Shown here one piece after another: positions 1 through 6,032 of a DNA stretch of 17,441 bases. The notes under the pieces are model-generated. The model saw nothing but the letters and a program-made list of their open reading frames with translations, did no database searches and was not told the DNA's origin. How positions within the stretch are numbered: position 1 is the first letter of the stretch; the number at the start of each line of letters is the position of its first letter. The position numbers and the translations under genes were made by a program. The DNA comes from Methanobacteriota archaeon (GTDB lineage: Archaea; Halobacteriota; Syntropharchaeia; JACQPP01), in assembly GCA_016207465.1 (NCBI GenBank), contig JACQPP010000076.1, positions 1 to 17,441 on the forward strand, written 5' to 3'.

Positions 1-1
1 C

Positions 2-1111
2 ATCTACTGCACCCCCCCCACCCGGGACCTCATGGCCCTCCTCACCCTCGACTACCTCGAGGTGGCCAACCGCGAGGGCCGAAAGGCCCCCTACGACTCG
101 GCGGCCATCCGGGAGGCCATCAAGCACGTCATCCCCGTCGAGTGGGGGGAGGTGACCGACATCGCCCCCGACATCAAGCTCACCATGAACAACTCGGGCC
201 ACATCCTCGGCTCCAGCGTGGTCCACCTCCACATCGGCGACGGGGCCCACAACATCGCCTTCACCGGCGACTTCAAGTTCGAGCGCACCCTTCTCTTCGA
301 CGCCACCTACAACCAGTTCCCCCGCCTCGAGACCCTCGTCATGGAGGGGACCTACGGGGCGCCCAACGACCTCCAGCCCAGCCGCCGGGAGGCCCAGAAC
401 CACCTCGAACAGGTCATCCAGAAGACCCTGGGCCGCGGGGGCCGGATGCTGGTCCCCACCTTCGCCGTCGGCCGCAGCCAGGAGGTCATGCTCGTCCTCG
501 AGGACTCCATGCGCCAGAAGCGCATCCCCGAGGTCCCCGTCTACCTCGACGGCATGATCACCGAGGCCACCGCCATCCACACCGCCTACCCCGAATACCT
601 CAACAGCGACCTCCGCAACCGCATCTTCCACCAGGGCGAGAACCCCTTCCTCTCCGACCGCTTCATCCAAATCGAGGGCCCCAGCCAGCGCGAGGAGGTC
701 TTCGAGGGGGGACAATGCATCGTCCTCGCCACCAGCGGCATGATGAACGGCGGCCCCATCATGGAACACCTCAAGCACTTCGCCCCCGACCCCAAGGCCA
801 GCCTCGTCTTCGTCGGCTACCAGGCCGAGGGCACCATGGGCCGCCGCATCCAGCGCGGATACACCGAACTCGAAATCGGCAAAGACAAGGTCAAGATGAA
901 CATGGAGACCGCCACCGTGGACGGATTCAGCGGCCACAGCGACCGCCACGAACTCGTCGAATACGTCCGACAGGTCACCCCCCGCCCCGAGCGCGTCATC
1001 ACCTGCCACGGAGACGGAAGCAAATGCATAGACCTCGCCAGCTTCATCTACAAGAGATTCCACATGGAGACCCGCGCCCCCATGAACCTGGAGACCATAC
1101 GAATGGTGTAG
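2..1111 (+). CDS. aCPSF1 / FttA: archaeal KH-domain beta-CASP ribonuclease (5' end outside window)
   Basis: This is the C-terminal ~370 residues of the archaeal cleavage and polyadenylation specificity factor-like ribonuclease, a metallo-beta-lactamase/beta-CASP enzyme. The family cuts RNA at U-rich 3' ends and takes part in transcription termination. The open frame runs in from the window edge (IYCTPPTRDLM), so the ATG at 32 is internal, not the start. Visible motifs are GHILGS and FTGDFKFE of the lactamase fold, then beta-CASP motif A (VMEGTYG), the GQCIVLATSGMMNGG segment, motif B His (HLKHFAPDP) and motif C His (FSGHSDRHE), ending in the family's typical C-terminal dimerisation region. 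The usual length is about 630 residues, so the two N-terminal KH domains and the HxHxDH metal motif lie outside. The gene converges on the HEPN gene with a single base between stop codons. Confidence 0.95.
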   Translation: MYCTPPTRDLMALLTLDYLEVANREGRKAPYDSAAIREAIKHVIPVEWGEVTDIAPDIKLTMNNSGHILGSSVVHLHIGDGAHNIAFTGDFKFERTLLFDATYNQFPRLETLVMEGTYGAPNDLQPSRREAQNHLEQVIQKTLGRGGRMLVPTFAVGRSQEVMLVLEDSMRQKRIPEVPVYLDGMITEATAIHTAYPEYLNSDLRNRIFHQGENPFLSDRFIQIEGPSQREEVFEGGQCIVLATSGMMNGGPIMEHLKHFAPDPKASLVFVGYQAEGTMGRRIQRGYTELEIGKDKVKMNMETATVDGFSGHSDRHELVEYVRQVTPRPERVITCHGDGSKCIDLASFIYKRFHMETRAPMNLETIRMV

Positions 1112-1112
1112 C

Positions 1113-1493
1113 CTACCTCTTCGCCGGAGGCTTGGACCGCACGACCCCCTCCAGGTGGGCCATCATCTCCTCCGCCACCCGGTGGAAGCGCGCGGCCGTC
1201 TCCGGGTCGGGCACCTTCGCGCCGTACTCGTAGGGAGCCTTGAGGGACTCGACCATCCCCACCCCCTCGGCCAGCGCCTCGGGGACCCGGTACCGGAGGG
1301 CCAGGGGGGCGACCTCCTCGTGCCGCACCCGGCCCCGCTCGTGGGAGAGGAAGTTCCTCAGGGCGATGACGGCGTTGTGGACGGCGAGGTGGCTGGGCTC
1401 CACGGCGAGGACCGGCTCCTTCGCCCGGATGGCCCGGCGCGCCTGGTCGTGCCAGTAGCGGGCCTTATCGAGGGGGGTGTGGTAGTGCCGCAT
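1113..1493 (-). CDS. HEPN-domain protein, probable toxin of an HEPN/MNT pair
   Basis: A 126-residue, largely alpha-helical protein encoded directly downstream of a nucleotidyltransferase and overlapping it by 29 nt. That is the arrangement of HEPN/MNT (HepT-MntA, type VII) toxin-antitoxin pairs. The helical segment ending ALRNFLSHERGR contains R46-x4-H51, which fits the RX4-6H motif of RNase-active HEPN proteins. However, it sits mid-protein rather than near the C-terminus, so the catalytic assignment is tentative. In the known family the toxin is an RNase whose motif is blocked when the partner AMPylates a nearby tyrosine. This protein has several tyrosines (for example Y4 and Y13), but none can be named as the target. 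Codon use matches the chromosome, so the pair is not obviously a recent arrival. Alternative: a non-catalytic HEPN partner. Confidence 0.72.
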   Translation of the reverse strand: MRHYHTPLDKARYWHDQARRAIRAKEPVLAVEPSHLAVHNAVIALRNFLSHERGRVRHEEVAPLALRYRVPEALAEGVGMVESLKAPYEYGAKVPDPETAARFHRVAEEMMAHLEGVVRSKPPAKR

Positions 1494-1938
1494 CGTAGAG
1501 GCAGTAGCCTGGTTTCACCTCGTAGTCGAACCACCCCTCGTCGAACTCGCTCGCGTCCACGACCACCGGCCCGAGGGGGACCCGGCCGCCGGCCAGCGTG
1601 ATTTGGAACACCGCCTTGAGGACCCGCTCCTGGACCCGGGGGGCCCGGCCCCGCTTCGCCAGGATGTAGAGGTCGAGGTCGCTCTTCCCCGGCCGGAACC
1701 GCCCCGTGACATAGGAGCCGAAGAGGTAGACCTTGAGGATGTCCCTTCCGAGCATGGGGCGGATGAGGCGCATGAACTCCTCCAGCTCGGGCTCCCGGGG
1801 GGCCCGCGAAAGGAGGACATCCCCCTCCCGGGCCCCGGCGAAGAGGACATCCCCCTCCTGCAATTCCAGTCGCCGGCAGAGGTCGCCGGGGAGGAGGACC
1901 CCCAGGGAGGTCCCCACACGCCGAACCTTTGTTTTCAT
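1465..1938 (-). CDS. AbrB-domain / MNT nucleotidyltransferase fusion, probable antitoxin
   Basis: A 157-residue two-domain protein. Residues 1-46 (MKTKVRRVGTSLGVLLP...LELQEGDVLF) match the AbrB/MazE/SpoVT swapped-hairpin DNA-binding fold. Residues ~66-130 are a minimal nucleotidyltransferase with G74-S75, then D87-x-D89 (KSDLDLYIL) and a third acidic residue D128 (VVVDAS). There are 11 residues between GS and the first Asp, one more than the common GSX10DXD spacing. In MNT/HEPN pairs the nucleotidyltransferase modifies and silences the HEPN toxin. The added AbrB domain suggests that the same polypeptide also represses its own promoter, which is inference. The ATG at 1938 is supported by the AbrB N-terminus beginning at once and by a TATA box 26 nt upstream, which implies a leaderless mRNA. 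Confidence 0.85.
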   Translation of the reverse strand: MKTKVRRVGTSLGVLLPGDLCRRLELQEGDVLFAGAREGDVLLSRAPREPELEEFMRLIRPMLGRDILKVYLFGSYVTGRFRPGKSDLDLYILAKRGRAPRVQERVLKAVFQITLAGGRVPLGPVVVDASEFDEGWFDYEVKPGYCLYDAALPHPPR

Positions 1939-1980
1939 TATAATATAATAAGAGATAGATTATAATAAGTTTTCGCTTCA
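1939..1980 (-). promoter_or_regulatory. Promoter of the AbrB-MNT/HEPN operon, with repeated TTATTATA
   Basis: An A/T-rich island in GC-rich surroundings. On the minus strand a purine-rich BRE-like CGAAAA (1975-1970) precedes a TATA box TTATTATAA (1968-1960) centred 26 nt before the ATG, so the message is probably leaderless. TTATTATA occurs a second time at 1951-1944, starting 17 nt after the first copy and ending just before the start codon. The repeated site is a plausible operator for the AbrB domain of the first gene product, but this is inference. Confidence 0.6.
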
Positions 1981-2004
1981 CCCGGAGGCCCACGGGCTTC
2001 CGGG
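1981..2004 (-). terminator. Hairpin just after S27ae, possible terminator or processing site
   Basis: A near-perfect 24-nt palindrome begins 3 nt beyond the S27ae stop codon: arms CCCGGA/TCCGGG and GCCC/GGGC with one imperfect pair and an AC centre. It separates the ribosomal-protein operon from the promoter of the toxin-antitoxin operon. No T-run follows it on the minus strand, so a classical terminator role is uncertain. Confidence 0.45.
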
Positions 2005-2006
2005 AC

Positions 2007-2189
2007 TCACTTCTTGAACTTCGTATACCCGCACTTGCCGCAGGACTGCCGGTTCCCGTGCTCGGCCAGGTGGACCCCCGCTCCGCACCGTGGGCATGGG
2101 CTCCGCAGTTTCTCCAGTTTGGGGCCGGCCACCTTGTAGTAGTCCTTCACCGACAAATCCTTGGGGGCCTTCGCGGCGGCGGTGGGCAT
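2007..2189 (-). CDS. rps27ae: Small ribosomal subunit protein eS31 (S27ae)
   Basis: A 60-residue zinc-ribbon ribosomal protein of the 30S subunit. The C-terminal half carries C32-x2-C35 and C50-x2-C53 (CPRCG, CGKCG), the zinc ligands, and ends in the family's typical CGYTKFKK. The N-terminal part, with DYYKV, is normal for archaeal S27ae, which lacks the ubiquitin fusion of eukaryotes. The ATG abuts the S24e stop codon exactly (TAG followed by ATG), so the two are translationally linked. Archaea commonly place S24e-S27ae near Kae1, as here. Confidence 0.95.
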   Translation of the reverse strand: MPTAAAKAPKDLSVKDYYKVAGPKLEKLRSPCPRCGAGVHLAEHGNRQSCGKCGYTKFKK

Positions 2190-2624
2190 CTATTTCTTCT
2201 CCTCTTTCTTGGCGGGGGCGGCGGGCTTCGGGGCGGGCTTTGCCTCCTTCTTTTCCTCCTTGGCCGGGGCCTTCGCCTCCGGCTTGGCGGTTTCCTTCGG
2301 GGCCTCGGGCTTCTTTTCCTCTTTCTTCTTCTCCTTCTTCTGCCGGGGCTCGAAGTTGCGCTGGAGGATGTGGGGCCTCTCGATGACCTTCATGCGCTCC
2401 GGGGTGGTGTAGACCTTGGCGTAGCCGGTGGCGCGGCGGGCGCCGTAGGAGGACTCCACGTGGTCCAGCACCAGCAGTTCCGGGGGTGTCTTGAGGGCGT
2501 CGGCGAGGGCGGCGCGCACCTCCGCGCGGGGGGGGCTGGGGCCATCAAATTGGAGGGAGAAGTGGACCTCGCGGCGCCCCAGGAGGGGGTTGTCCCGCTC
2601 CCGGAGAACCTGGACGGTGGGCAT
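2190..2624 (-). CDS. rps24e: Small ribosomal subunit protein eS24 (S24e) with a Lys/Glu/Ala/Pro-rich tail
   Basis: A 144-residue ribosomal protein. The first ~95 residues match S24e: the NPLLGRREVHF segment, the helix RAEVRAALADAL, then DHVESSYGARRATGYAKVY. I start it at the ATG at 2624 (MPTVQVLRERDNPLLGRRE), where homologues start. An in-frame ATG at 2690 would add 22 residues rich in Pro and run across the promoter. The last ~50 residues are a low-complexity tail of KKEKKKEEKK and APAKEEKKE type. It is longer and more charged than the core fold needs and probably disordered, perhaps contacting rRNA. A TATA box (2656-2650, minus strand) lies 29 nt before this ATG. Confidence 0.93.
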   Translation of the reverse strand: MPTVQVLRERDNPLLGRREVHFSLQFDGPSPPRAEVRAALADALKTPPELLVLDHVESSYGARRATGYAKVYTTPERMKVIERPHILQRNFEPRQKKEKKKEEKKPEAPKETAKPEAKAPAKEEKKEAKPAPKPAAPAKKEEKK

Positions 2625-2688
2625 CGGGGTTCCCCTTGGGGGCGGGGGGATATAAAGGTTCATCGGGAGACAATGCGGTGGGTGTGCC
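2625..2688. promoter_or_regulatory. Divergent promoter shared by S24e (-) and Kae1-Bud32 (+)
   Basis: Only 64 bp separate the two start codons. One TATA element, TATAAA on + (2651-2656) and TTTATAT on - (2656-2650), is the only A/T-rich core in an otherwise G/C-rich spacer. It lies 29 nt from the S24e ATG and about 35 nt from the Kae1 ATG, so a single TBP site could direct both genes with leaders of a few nucleotides. No Shine-Dalgarno motif is visible before either start. Confidence 0.6.
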
Positions 2689-4392
2689 ATGGCCGCGTCC
2701 TCTCCGCTCCGCTATGTCCTCGGCATCGAGGGGACCGCTTGGAGCCTCTCGGCCGCGGTGGTCTCCGAGGCGGAGGTGGTCGCGGAGGTCTCCCGTCCCT
2801 ATGTGCCCCCCCGGGGGGGCATCCATCCCCGGGAGGCCGCGCAGCACCACGCGGAGCACATCGGGGGGGTCCTGCGGGAGTGTGTGGGGGAGGCCGAGAG
2901 GAGGGGTGTGGCCCGGGGGGACATCGGGGCGGTGGCCTTCTCCCGGGGGCCGGGGATGGGGCCGTGCCTGCGGACGGTGGCCACGGCGGCCCGGGCGCTC
3001 TCGGTGTCGTGGGGGGTCCCCCTGGTGGGGGTGAACCACGCGGTGGCCCACATGGAGGTGGGGCGGTGGAGGTGCGGGGTGTCCAATCCCATCGTGCTGT
3101 ATGTGAGCGGGGGAAACACCCAGGTGGTGGCCCACCGGGAGGGGAGGTATCGGGTGATGGGGGAGACCCTGGACATCGGCATCGGGAACGGGTTGGACAA
3201 GTTCGCCCGGGGACTGGGATTGGGCCATCCGGGGGGCCCCCGGGTGGAGGAACTGGCCCGCCAAGCCTCGCGTTATCACCCGCTCCCCTACAGCGTGAAG
3301 GGGATGGACCTCGCCTTCTCCGGGCTGGTGACGGCGGCGGAGGAGATGGCCCAGCGGGGTGTGCCCCGGGAGGAGGTGTGCTACAGCCTCCAGGAGACCG
3401 CCTACGCCATGCTGGTGGAGGTGGCCGAGCGGGCCATGGCCCACGCGGGGCGCCAAGACCTTCTGCTGGCCGGGGGGGTGGCCGCCAATCTCCGGCTCCA
3501 GGAGATGTGCCGCGTGATGTGCATGGAGCGGGGGGCCCGCTTCCACGTGCCCGAGCGGAGATATCTGGGGGACGCGGGGGCCATGATTGCCCACACCGGG
3601 CTGGTGATGGCCCGCCACGGGTTCACCCTCCCGGTGGAGGAGTCGGGGGTGCTCCCCCAGCAGAGGGCCGACCAGGTGGAGGCCCCCTGGGTGGGCCCGG
3701 CGGAGGAGATGCCCTCCCTGCGGGGGGCCGAGGCCGAGGTGCTCCTCCGAGACGGCGCGGCAGCGTCGGCTTCGCCGTCGCCCACCCCGCTCCCGCGGAC
3801 CGGGGTGGCAGCGCCGACCTCGTCGTCGCCCACCCCCCTCCTGCGGACGGGGGTGGCAGTGAAGCGGCGGCTCCCCAAGTCCTACCGCCACCCGGAGGTG
3901 GACCTCCCCCTGCGGGGGGAGCGGGTGCGCCGGGAGGCCCGCTGGCTGGCGGAGGCCCGCCGCGCCGGGGTGGACACCCCCATCCTGCGGGGCCTCGACC
4001 TGGAGGAGGCGGAGGTGGAGATGGAGGCCCTGGAGGGGCCGAGCCTCCGCCACGGCCTCACCCCGGAGGAGTCCTGCCGCGCCGGGGCCCTCCTGGGCGG
4101 TCTCCATGGGGCCTCCATCCTCCACGGGGACTACACCCCCGGCAACCTGATGCGCCACCGGGGGCGGGTGGTGGTCATAGATTTCGGCCTCTCCACCGGG
4201 GGCGTGGGGGTGGAGGAGCGGGGGGTGGACGTGCGCATCTTCCTGGAGAGCCTCCGGGCCCTCTGGCCCGACCGGCCGCATCTCCGGGAGGGGTTCCTGG
4301 AGGGATACACCCAGGGGTTCCCCGGGGCCCCGGAGGTCCTCCAGCGGGTGGATGAAATCGAGAAGCGGAGGCGCTATTCAACCCAATTTTAA
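2689..4392 (+). CDS. Kae1-Bud32 fusion: tRNA t6A37 threonylcarbamoyltransferase plus kinase/ATPase
   Basis: A 567-residue fusion of the KEOPS subunits Kae1 and Bud32, which with Sua5/YrdC make t6A at position 37 of ANN-decoding tRNAs. Kae1 (residues ~8-335) starts VLGIEGTAWSLS, has the metal site H117/H121 (NHAVAHME), SGGNTQ (140-145) and D295 (GDAGAMIA). Bud32 (residues ~343-567) has GAEA (346-349), the presumed catalytic Lys K392 followed by RRLPKSYRHPE, HGDYTPGN (479-486), DFG (498-500) and the typical ending EIEKRRRY. Between GAEA and K392 lies an insertion of two 16-residue Ser/Pro/Thr-rich units (AASASPSPTPLPRTGV and AAPTSSSPTPLLRTGV). Removing them restores about the normal spacing. 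The insertion sits in a surface loop of the kinase N-lobe, so activity is probably kept. The gene ends 17 bp upstream of the mobile element's left end. Confidence 0.95.
   Translation: MAASSPLRYVLGIEGTAWSLSAAVVSEAEVVAEVSRPYVPPRGGIHPREAAQHHAEHIGGVLRECVGEAERRGVARGDIGAVAFSRGPGMGPCLRTVATAARALSVSWGVPLVGVNHAVAHMEVGRWRCGVSNPIVLYVSGGNTQVVAHREGRYRVMGETLDIGIGNGLDKFARGLGLGHPGGPRVEELARQASRYHPLPYSVKGMDLAFSGLVTAAEEMAQRGVPREEVCYSLQETAYAMLVEVAERAMAHAGRQDLLLAGGVAANLRLQEMCRVMCMERGARFHVPERRYLGDAGAMIAHTGLVMARHGFTLPVEESGVLPQQRADQVEAPWVGPAEEMPSLRGAEAEVLLRDGAAASASPSPTPLPRTGVAAPTSSSPTPLLRTGVAVKRRLPKSYRHPEVDLPLRGERVRREARWLAEARRAGVDTPILRGLDLEEAEVEMEALEGPSLRHGLTPEESCRAGALLGGLHGASILHGDYTPGNLMRHRGRVVVIDFGLSTGGVGVEERGVDVRIFLESLRALWPDRPHLREGFLEGYTQGFPGAPEVLQRVDEIEKRRRYSTQF
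3759..3854 (+). repeat. Two tandem 48-bp palindromic repeat units inside the Bud32 domain
   Basis: Units 3759-3806 and 3807-3854 match at 41 of 48 positions. Each folds into two adjacent hairpins. The first has GCG/CGC outer and CGGC/GCCG (unit 1) or CGAC/GTCG (unit 2) inner arms, with a 3-nt loop. The second has 8-bp arms CCACCCCG/CGGGGTGG (unit 1) or CCACCCCC/GGGGGTGG (unit 2), then a C.C mismatch, TCC/GGA and a 3-nt loop. The seven differences comprise two compensatory base-pair swaps (3769/3775 against 3817/3823; 3789/3801 against 3837/3849), two loop changes and one change at an already unpaired position. The repeat encodes 16 residues per unit, in frame. Confidence 0.85.
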
Positions 4393-4401
4393 CGAATGTT
4401 T

Positions 4402-4409
4402 TGCGGAGA
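4402..4409 (+). repeat. Left target-site duplication of the mobile element (TGCGGAGA)
   Basis: TGCGGAGA here is repeated exactly at 8186-8193, immediately outside the opposite terminus. An 8-bp duplication is the size produced by IS6-family transposases. Joining the two sides rebuilds an unbroken Kae1 3' end followed directly by the tRNA-Lys promoter. Confidence 0.88.
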
Positions 4410-4433
4410 GGTTCTGTTCACTCTACGGGAGAT
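4410..4433 (+). repeat. Left terminal inverted repeat
   Basis: The 24-bp left end begins GGTTCTGTTCACTC and ends CGGGAGAT. It pairs with 8162-8185 at 19 of 24 positions. It overlaps the last three codons and stop of the transposase gene. Confidence 0.85.
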
Positions 4434-5664
4434 TTGACCCATTTCTCACCCCCTGTTTAGTGGCGGGAGATGTCGCCCGCTTCGCATTTTCAATGAGAGA
4501 CATCCAGCGGTTCCCCTCGGTCGGAACCGTGATAGTTGCGGCTTGGGCCGGTGTCATGCCATCCAGCCCCATGTGGGGCCGGACATAGTTGTAGTAGAAC
4601 CTCCAGCCCTCCAATGTGGCCCCTGCGGTGGCCTCTGCGTCGAACCCCCGCATGACCTTCAACCGCTCCCTCACGGTCCCATTCAGGCGTTCAAGGATGT
4701 TGTTGTTCGGCTTGGTCTCGAAACTGGAAAGGCGGATGTGCGGGTTGTGGATGGGGCTCCGCTTGTCGTAGAACGCCTTGCTCACGGCCTCTTGGTAGGC
4801 TTGGAGTCCGTCCGTCACCATGAACTTGGGCCTCTCTCCGGTGCGCCTCTTGGCGTCCTCCAGAGGCTTCCGGGCGTCCTTGGCGTAGCGGGTCTTGGAG
4901 ATGCGGCAGGCGAGGAGAAACCGGGTCTCGCTGTCCATCAGGTTCCACACCCATTCGTAGTTGTTTTCCTTGCCCTTCTCGCGCACGTTGGCGGTCATCT
5001 CGTCCACATGCCAGAACTCGCCAACCTTGGGCTTCTGCTGTTCCGCATAGGCGGAGAGGAGTTTCAGGTATTTGCGAATCCAGAGGAGAGGGGTGGCGGT
5101 GGAGACCGTGATGCCGTAGAACTGCTTCAAGTGGTCCTGTATCTTCCGAATGGAGACGCCCTTGAAGTAGAGGTCCACTACGGCGGTGATGGCCTTGGGC
5201 TCGGTTTTCATCCGGGAGAAACCCCGGTCCACGGTGAAGCGGAAGCCGCAGGGCTGACAGAGGAACCGCTGAACAACCCCGTTCTTGGTCTTGCGGAGCC
5301 CATCCCGGACCATCTCGGAGCCCCCACACTTGGGACAGGCGTTGGGAATAGGGGCCTCTGCGCCATTGGAGGGGGCTCTGGGGGTCTCCTGCGCGGCCTC
5401 GTATTCGGCCTGGGCTCGGAGGCGGCGGGAGTAGAGGACGGCGAAGGCGTGTTTACAGGTTGTGGCCTGTTTCTTGAAGTCCGGGCAGGTGCAGTTCCAG
5501 TTGAGGTTTTTGGGGTCGCGCCACACCCGGTATTCGCCTTCTCCGGTCTGGGACTTGACCCGATACTCAGCGTCGTTGATGGTGGTCACGGTGTCGCCTT
5601 TGGAGAGGATGGCGAGGCCCCGAAGGGCACGGGGGTTGTTCAGGTCCATGAGGCTTACTTCCAT
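4423..5664 (-). CDS. IS6-like DDE transposase with N-terminal SWIM zinc finger
   Basis: A 413-residue transposase of the mobile element. Residues 58-72 form a SWIM finger, C58-x-C60-x9-C70-x-H72 (CTCPDF...CKH). Residues 110-143 form a zinc ribbon (CPKCGG ... CQPCGFRF). A helix-turn-helix-like segment follows (FKGVSIRKIQDHL). The catalytic domain has D221 (WHVDEM), D285 (VTDGLQAY) and E325 (NILERLNGTVRERLK), the DDE triad with the N..ERLNGT context of IS6/rve-type transposases. It appears intact, with no stop or frameshift. The stop codon falls inside the left terminal repeat. I use the ATG at 5664, 23 nt from a TATA box; a second ATG at 5649 is possible. The added SWIM finger makes it much longer than the ~230 residues of classical IS6 enzymes. 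Confidence 0.9.
   Translation of the reverse strand: MEVSLMDLNNPRALRGLAILSKGDTVTTINDAEYRVKSQTGEGEYRVWRDPKNLNWNCTCPDFKKQATTCKHAFAVLYSRRLRAQAEYEAAQETPRAPSNGAEAPIPNACPKCGGSEMVRDGLRKTKNGVVQRFLCQPCGFRFTVDRGFSRMKTEPKAITAVVDLYFKGVSIRKIQDHLKQFYGITVSTATPLLWIRKYLKLLSAYAEQQKPKVGEFWHVDEMTANVREKGKENNYEWVWNLMDSETRFLLACRISKTRYAKDARKPLEDAKRRTGERPKFMVTDGLQAYQEAVSKAFYDKRSPIHNPHIRLSSFETKPNNNILERLNGTVRERLKVMRGFDAEATAGATLEGWRFYYNYVRPHMGLDGMTPAQAATITVPTEGNRWMSLIENAKRATSPATKQGVRNGSNLP
4454..4471 (+). repeat. Left subterminal repeat
   Basis: TGTTTAGTGGCGGGAGAT is an 18-bp second copy of the terminal motif (TGTTCACTCTACGGGAGAT at 4415-4433), starting 39 bp further inward. The right end has the same two-copy arrangement. 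Paired copies are likely transposase binding sites; this copy lies within the transposase reading frame. Confidence 0.75.
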
Positions 5665-5765
5665 AGTATAATACTCCGTAGGTATATATAAGGGTTTCCG
5701 GGGTGATAAATCATTATAGAATAATACCCGATAGGATTATATACTCTAAAGGTAAGTTGTGGCTG
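5665..5765. promoter_or_regulatory. Divergent promoter region: transposase (-) and zinc-ribbon gene (+)
   Basis: An A/T-rich 101-bp spacer. On the minus strand TTATATATA (5691-5683) is centred about 23 nt before the transposase ATG. On the plus strand TTATATAC (5737-5744) is centred about 26 nt before the zinc-ribbon ATG, fitting a leaderless message. Two small palindromes, AGTATAATACT (5665-5675) and ATTATAGAATAAT (5713-5725), could be operator sites. Confidence 0.55.
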
Positions 5766-5912
5766 ATGGCCCACGTCAAAATCACCCTGGACGGCCTCAA
5801 ATGCGAACGGTGCGACCACGAATGGATACCGCGTCACCCCGAGGAGAATCCCCGGGTCTGCCCGAAATGCAAGTCCCCCTACTGGGACAGACCCAGACAG
5901 AAGCGGGAATAA
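5766..5912 (+). CDS. Small zinc-ribbon protein, 48 residues
   Basis: A 48-residue protein dominated by one zinc ribbon: C13-x2-C16 (CERC) and C32-x2-C35 (CPKC), followed by the KSPYWDRPR tail. Such short ribbons, with H-W-I/V-P-R after the first cysteine pair, are widespread in archaea and some bacteria and are usually assumed to bind nucleic acid. No function is established that I can cite. The in-frame ATG at 5703 would add 21 residues, but that stretch is A/T-rich promoter sequence, and the TATA box at 5737-5744 fits the ATG at 5766. It lies inside the mobile element, between the transposase and the cargo operon. A role as a regulator of either neighbour is possible but unproven. Confidence 0.75.
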   Translation: MAHVKITLDGLKCERCDHEWIPRHPEENPRVCPKCKSPYWDRPRQKRE

Positions 5913-6032
5913 CCACCCGCCTTTTTCAATATTTGACCCGGATTTTATATGAAATTCTGACATTCTAAGCGATTTAAGCGAAACTATTATATATAACCTC
6001 CTACAAAGTAGATTCCGTATTCGGGAGCGGTC
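5913..6032 (+). promoter_or_regulatory. Terminator-like T-run, then promoter, direct repeats and RBS of the cargo operon
   Basis: After the zinc-ribbon stop a CTTTTTC run (from about 5921) may end its transcript. The cargo promoter is TATTATATATA (5985-5995), preceded by two direct copies of TAAGCGA (5966-5972 and 5975-5981) that cover the BRE position. They could be an operator for the winged-helix product. A GGGAG (6022-6026) sits 6 nt before the ATG at 6033, so this gene uses a leadered, Shine-Dalgarno start, unlike the leaderless neighbours. A weaker TATA-like TTTTATATGA lies near 5942-5951. Confidence 0.5.

Noticed and set aside
1155..1601. 148-codon plus-strand open frame across the HEPN/MNT genes
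   Set aside because: Its translation is Arg/Pro/Gly/His-rich without a domain, while both minus-strand frames have clear family motifs.
2625..2690. Upstream ATG for S24e
   Set aside because: It adds a Pro-rich stretch across the divergent promoter; homologues start at MPTVQVL.
4432..5940. Direct repeat ATTTGACCC at 4432-4440 and 5932-5940 as possible target duplication of a smaller IS
   Set aside because: The left copy lies inside the element's left end region, without matching termini at the right copy. The TGCGGAGA duplication with inverted ends is far better supported.
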